64,000 bases of DNA, from positions 19,601,387 through 19,665,386 of the forward strand of contig JACBWW010000015.1 in assembly GCA_020086605.1 (NCBI GenBank), given 5' to 3'. Numbering within the stretch: the stretch's first letter is position 1; each line of letters opens with the position of its first letter. Of this stretch, positions 60,152 to 64,000 are shown piece by piece. The notes under the pieces were generated by a model. That model saw only the letters and a list, made by a program, of their open reading frames with translations, made no database searches and was not told where the DNA came from. The stretch is from Lanius collurio. Taxonomy: Eukaryota; Chordata; Aves; Passeriformes; Laniidae. The translations under genes were made by a program, and so were the position numbers.

Positions 60152-62457
60152 GGCTCAGCTGCCTGATGTCAACAGCTTTTGCTCACTACTGACATTAGCA
60201 AGATTTGAACCCCACTGAAAGGGAAAGGAAAGCCGTGTATCATGTTACTTGACCTCCTCGAAGTGTTTTGTGTTGCATTAGTGCCTCTGAGGAATACTGC
60301 TCTGAAGCAGAGTTATCCCAAATAAAAACTTTGAAAGTCAACTGGAGTAATTGCACAAAAAAGTGAAGTCAGTGTTCCTTGGAAATCTTGCAGTTACTTA
60401 GGTACAATAATTGTTTTGATTTTTTTCTGGGTGGGTCAAATGATTTTGTGTGGACTTTTTGTTTGTTTCTTTGGTGCTTTTTTTCTTAGAAGTGAAGTTT
60501 TAATGAAATAATTCCTTCTCAGCTGTTTAGAAGGGCTGTAGCCATGGCTTGTGATCCTTGGTGTTGGCAGTCTCCTTTCCTCTTGGGCATTGCATGGGGA
60601 GGTGTATGCAGTTATATCAGCAATTGACAACACACAATAAAACCAGACACAGGTCTCTGAATTTCAAACTGTGTCACTGTTAATGCTCTCCTGAAGTGCA
60701 GGCTGACAGTTGTTTGTAATGTTATATGAATGCCAGCTCACGATCGATATGTCACCATCAGTGTTAATTTCAGATTTGTGAGAGGTAAAATTGCTGTCAA
60801 TAATTCTAAACTTCATTGCTAATTCCCATTAGTCCAGGGAGACTTGTGTGTACCCACCAAACACTTGTGCTCCAGGCTGGAATACAGCATTGGTGAATTG
60901 CAGAAGCCTGCCTCTGTCTCCCTCTGAATCAAGTTCAATTTTTCCGGCTGAGATGTGTCCTGCAAGTGCTTCAGTGGTTTTTGAGTAATTGTGTTGACCT
61001 GAGTGTCTGTAATGTTGGTGGATTTCATATATATTTTGCTGTAAATTTGAGTGTTGCTAATTTATGACAAGGACTAGGGGTGCTTTGAATAGTTGTAACT
61101 GTCTAATACAGTAAATGGTGATGTGCCTGTCTTTTGAGGCTGCTGAAGATTGTGTCTACCTGAGCCTCTAGAGAAGAAAGAAGGAATTGCTTTGTAGCTG
61201 TTCCTATTGGCATAGGAAAGCTGACTTCAATTTACGTTTAATTAATTTATCGTTGTAGCACTTAGGAATATACTTGCTTGCTCTGAGGAAGCCTGCATCT
61301 GGGTTTAAGGTGTGGAGAATCTACCCACAGCCATGCCAGAAAGGTGGCACTACTACAGCTGGGGATTACCTGCTCTCCCCTATCCACTTTTACCTTCATT
61401 TGAAGGAGCAGGTGTACATCCACCTCAGTGTCGTTGCAAATCTCCTGGTATATTTATGAAATAAGCTGTGTGACGGGAGCCTGAGAGCAGAAGACAACAG
61501 AGTATACTTGGAGAGATACTATGGTTGTTTAGGAAAGAAAACAAGGTTGCTGTGTTAGGATATTTTATATATGTAACCGATTTGTTCTTACCTCATGTCA
61601 AAACTAAGTTGATACTTGTAAGACCAGTAGATTTTATCAACTGCGTGACACTTAGGTGTTGCAGTCTTACTGTGTTTTACATTGTGTAAACCTCTAGGTG
61701 TGTAACACTCATGAGGGTTTATGAATGTGGTGCTGAGAAACTGAAACAAAACCAAAGTACAGTCTTTGATGACTGTGTGTAATAAAGCTGGTGATTTGTT
61801 TAGATTTATGAACTCACTGAGTCTCTTAGTCATTAAGATAATTTTCTAAATAAGCCCTTTAGTGAAACAAGTCTTTTGCTGTACAGGCATAGGGGGACTA
61901 TTGTGCACATGCTGAAGGGTGCCTTTCTTACATAGTTATTGGTGCTCAGCATAGGTGGGAGGCTTTTCTCATGCTCTAGATGATGAGTGTGGCATGCTGA
62001 GTTGTAGGGCCGATATGAAACGAGGCACGAAATTGCCCTGTTTGTGTGTTAGAAACCTTTTGTATGCTTGTGAATTCCACATTGGCTAAAGCTGTCTGCT
62101 CTTGCCTGTTCTTTTTTGACTGAGCCTCTCTAGGGAGTTGGTGCTTTTAATGCCACTGGTGGTGGTAATCTTGAAAGAGGAGTACATACTGGATGATATC
62201 AGCATTTAACTTAATTGGAAAATATGAGCCAGTTGAGGTCATTTTCCATAGGGGGATGATGTAGAGAACAGTTGTTTTCTCTCTGCTATCCATTCTCAAA
62301 TTGAATGGTATTTACTTCCATCACATGTATCCCACATAGACATGATAGTTGTTGCATGGATATGCCTGCATTTCAGTGCAGGTTGTGGCAGGAAGATCAA
62401 GTGCAAAATGTGTTTACCTTTGGTTATATAACTTGATACTTTAAATTATCTTTTTGT

Positions 62458-62477
62458 AGTTCTAGAATTCTAGAACT
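62458..62477. repeat. 20-bp perfect palindrome
   Basis: AGTTCTAGAATTCTAGAACT is its own reverse complement. It consists of two TTCTAGAA dyads placed back to back. The spacing (no two-base gap between GAA and TTC) does not match a canonical heat-shock element. Confidence 0.95.
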
Positions 62478-64000
62478 CAGCACAGTGTTTTCTGTTTGGT
62501 ATTCCTAAAGGGTTTTTCTATCAAAAGTAATTTTGGGTAATGTCAATAAAAAAGTACCCATAGCTTGGATACTTCCAACTCATCTTTCCTATTTTTTTTT
62601 CCAGTTTCTTCTATTTTGCTGAGTGGCTCCTACTTATAGTGCAAAAGCAGGACTAGAAGTTAAATTTTGTACTTCATTTAAATGTGAATATTAATTTATC
62701 TTAGGCTTCTCAGTGGTGTTGAAGCAGCATATATAGTGGGGATTCATTTCTTGTTTATAGCTTCAAGGAATGTGGAAAAAAGTACTTCTTCCTTAAGAGT
62801 ATTTTAAGATGGAGAGATACTGCTTAACACTTACTGTAAGCGTGCCATAAAAGAAGCCACAAGTTTCTGAAGTAAAAGCCACTTCAAATCATCTTCATGA
62901 AAAGGTGCCTTCTTATATTCTTTTGTATGTGGTTTCATGAATCAAATACAGGCTATGATTTCACAATGGTTCTTCAGCTGAACACTGAAATAATTTCCTT
63001 TTCAGATAATCAGTCATTTACCCTGACTTTCCCCATACAAGATCATTTTATATCTACTCAGTAATGGGTAGTAATCCCAGTTTTGGAAACCACTATACTG
63101 CATGTGCAGCCTAAGTATGTATGTTCACCTAAGTGTGTGGCTCCCTGAGTGGTCTGCCACTGTAGAATGAGATGAATTAATTGCTGGAGGTAGTACTCCA
63201 GGTTCATACTTACTGTTTTCCTATGAGTACTGAATGAAGGAAGAGACCAGAGATCATATGTGGAAAAATGACAGTAAGTGGAGACAATAAGTGCTATGAT
63301 GGTAGATCATTCTTTTAAAGGTAAAAACTGGAACTAATTCCTACCCTATTTACTCTTCCTTCAGAAAAGCTGCAACTGTTGAAATAACACCTCCGGAGTA
63401 GTACCTCCTTGACAATCATCTATGTGTATTTTAAACTGACTGATACCTCTTTTTATATGAGAGCTTAGGCATGGTAACGTTGATATGGCAACACTGCTGT
63501 ATGAGGAGAACATGATTGTCTTATTTAAGATTGATTTAGGATGCCAACATCATCTCCAGCTAATTTCCAGCTAACACCATTTATGTTTGGAACGGGAGAG
63601 GAAAAGAAGCAGAGCGGAAAGGCACCACACATTAAAAATGGTGGTTTTAGTTAGAAGTTAGTTCTTGTATGTCTGGGGGTACATGTGTCTAAGGTGTAGA
63701 TGGCATCATTTCACTTCAGGTTGTATTTAACCAGTTTTTGAAAACATGCCATTTGAAAATTGTCTATCACTCAAACTTCTTTCTACTTGTAATTAAAAGC
63801 TGTGCTGAACTTCTGTTGCAGCTACTTTTTCTTCTCTACAAGTTGGGTTTTTAATGCTTTCTCCTTCTCGTGTTTCAAAGTGCCCTTTCTTTTCCTGTCC
63901 ATTCCTGCCCTGCATTTTTGCAAACTCTTCTCTTCTTATTATTCTTACACTTATTTGCTTATTGCTAAATATGATGGTCATCCTAAGTGCTGCCTGGTAG

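Larger units (their letters stand above)
56570..64000 (+). other. PPP3CA: PPP3CA intron 1, 5' part
   Basis: Starts with the donor GTGGGT. The first 800 bases are still CpG island with CCTCCTTCTCC-type pyrimidine repeats (57258-57300); the rest is AT-rich. The next exon should begin with the VPFPPSHRLTAKEVF region of calcineurin A, and I find no such reading frame, so the intron continues past the window, as expected from the very long intron 1 of this gene in other vertebrates. No CR1, SINE or LTR is recognised in this part, in contrast to the intergenic side. Contents worth noting are an antisense 76-codon frame (59921-60151) and a 20-bp palindrome (62458-62477). Confidence 0.85.

Noticed and set aside
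62458..62477. Canonical heat-shock element
   Set aside because: The GAA and TTC half-sites abut without the two-base gap needed for an nGAAn array.
56570..64000. PPP3CA exon 2
   Set aside because: No frame resembling VPFPPSHRLTAKEVF was found in the intron part present here.

Overview
The window looks like an avian nuclear genome, probably a perching bird or close relative. Most of it is AT-rich non-coding vertebrate DNA. It carries at least seven Chicken-Repeat-1 (CR1) LINE pieces with the typical bird 3' ends, two solo endogenous-retrovirus LTRs, and a SINE with a tRNA-Ile head and CR1-like tail, the structure described for TguSINE1 of zebra finch. There is no bacterial-type gene density, no operon and no CRISPR array.

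The only gene I can name is PPP3CA (calcineurin A alpha catalytic subunit) on the + strand. Its first coding exon is at 56512-56569. It encodes MSEHKAVDPKLSTTDRVVK plus one base of codon 20, and ends at a good splice donor. The exon lies in a CpG island of about 2 kb (about 55310-57380) that is interrupted by a 345-base run of N (55590-55934). The rest of the window to 64000 is the start of PPP3CA intron 1; the second coding exon is not present.

Layout: 1-55.3 kb is the region upstream of PPP3CA and has no convincing protein-coding gene. Its recognisable content is a CR1 reverse-transcriptase fragment (5.4-5.7 kb), a decayed RTE-type LINE endonuclease (8.1-8.6 kb), a CR1 3' end (9.25-9.66 kb), the tRNA-Ile/CR1 SINE (10.63-10.78 kb), two minus-strand solo LTRs (12.64-13.04 and 13.46-13.85 kb), an old CR1/L3-like LINE (23.4-23.9 kb), CR1 pieces at 36.8, 40.2, 45.1 and 47.9-48.5 kb, and several microsatellites. 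In other vertebrates BANK1 lies upstream of PPP3CA in divergent orientation, but I see no BANK1 exon here. 55.3-57.4 kb is the PPP3CA promoter, leader and exon 1. 57.4-64 kb is intron 1, with one antisense 76-codon reading frame that deserves a check.

The most interesting points are the RTE endonuclease fossil, which keeps its motif order and spacing; the paired solo LTRs with near-perfect 6-bp target duplications; the internally deleted CR1; and the PPP3CA leader. The visible leader has no AUG but stays open in frame with the start codon for 71 codons. I found no strong evidence for a wholly new biological system.
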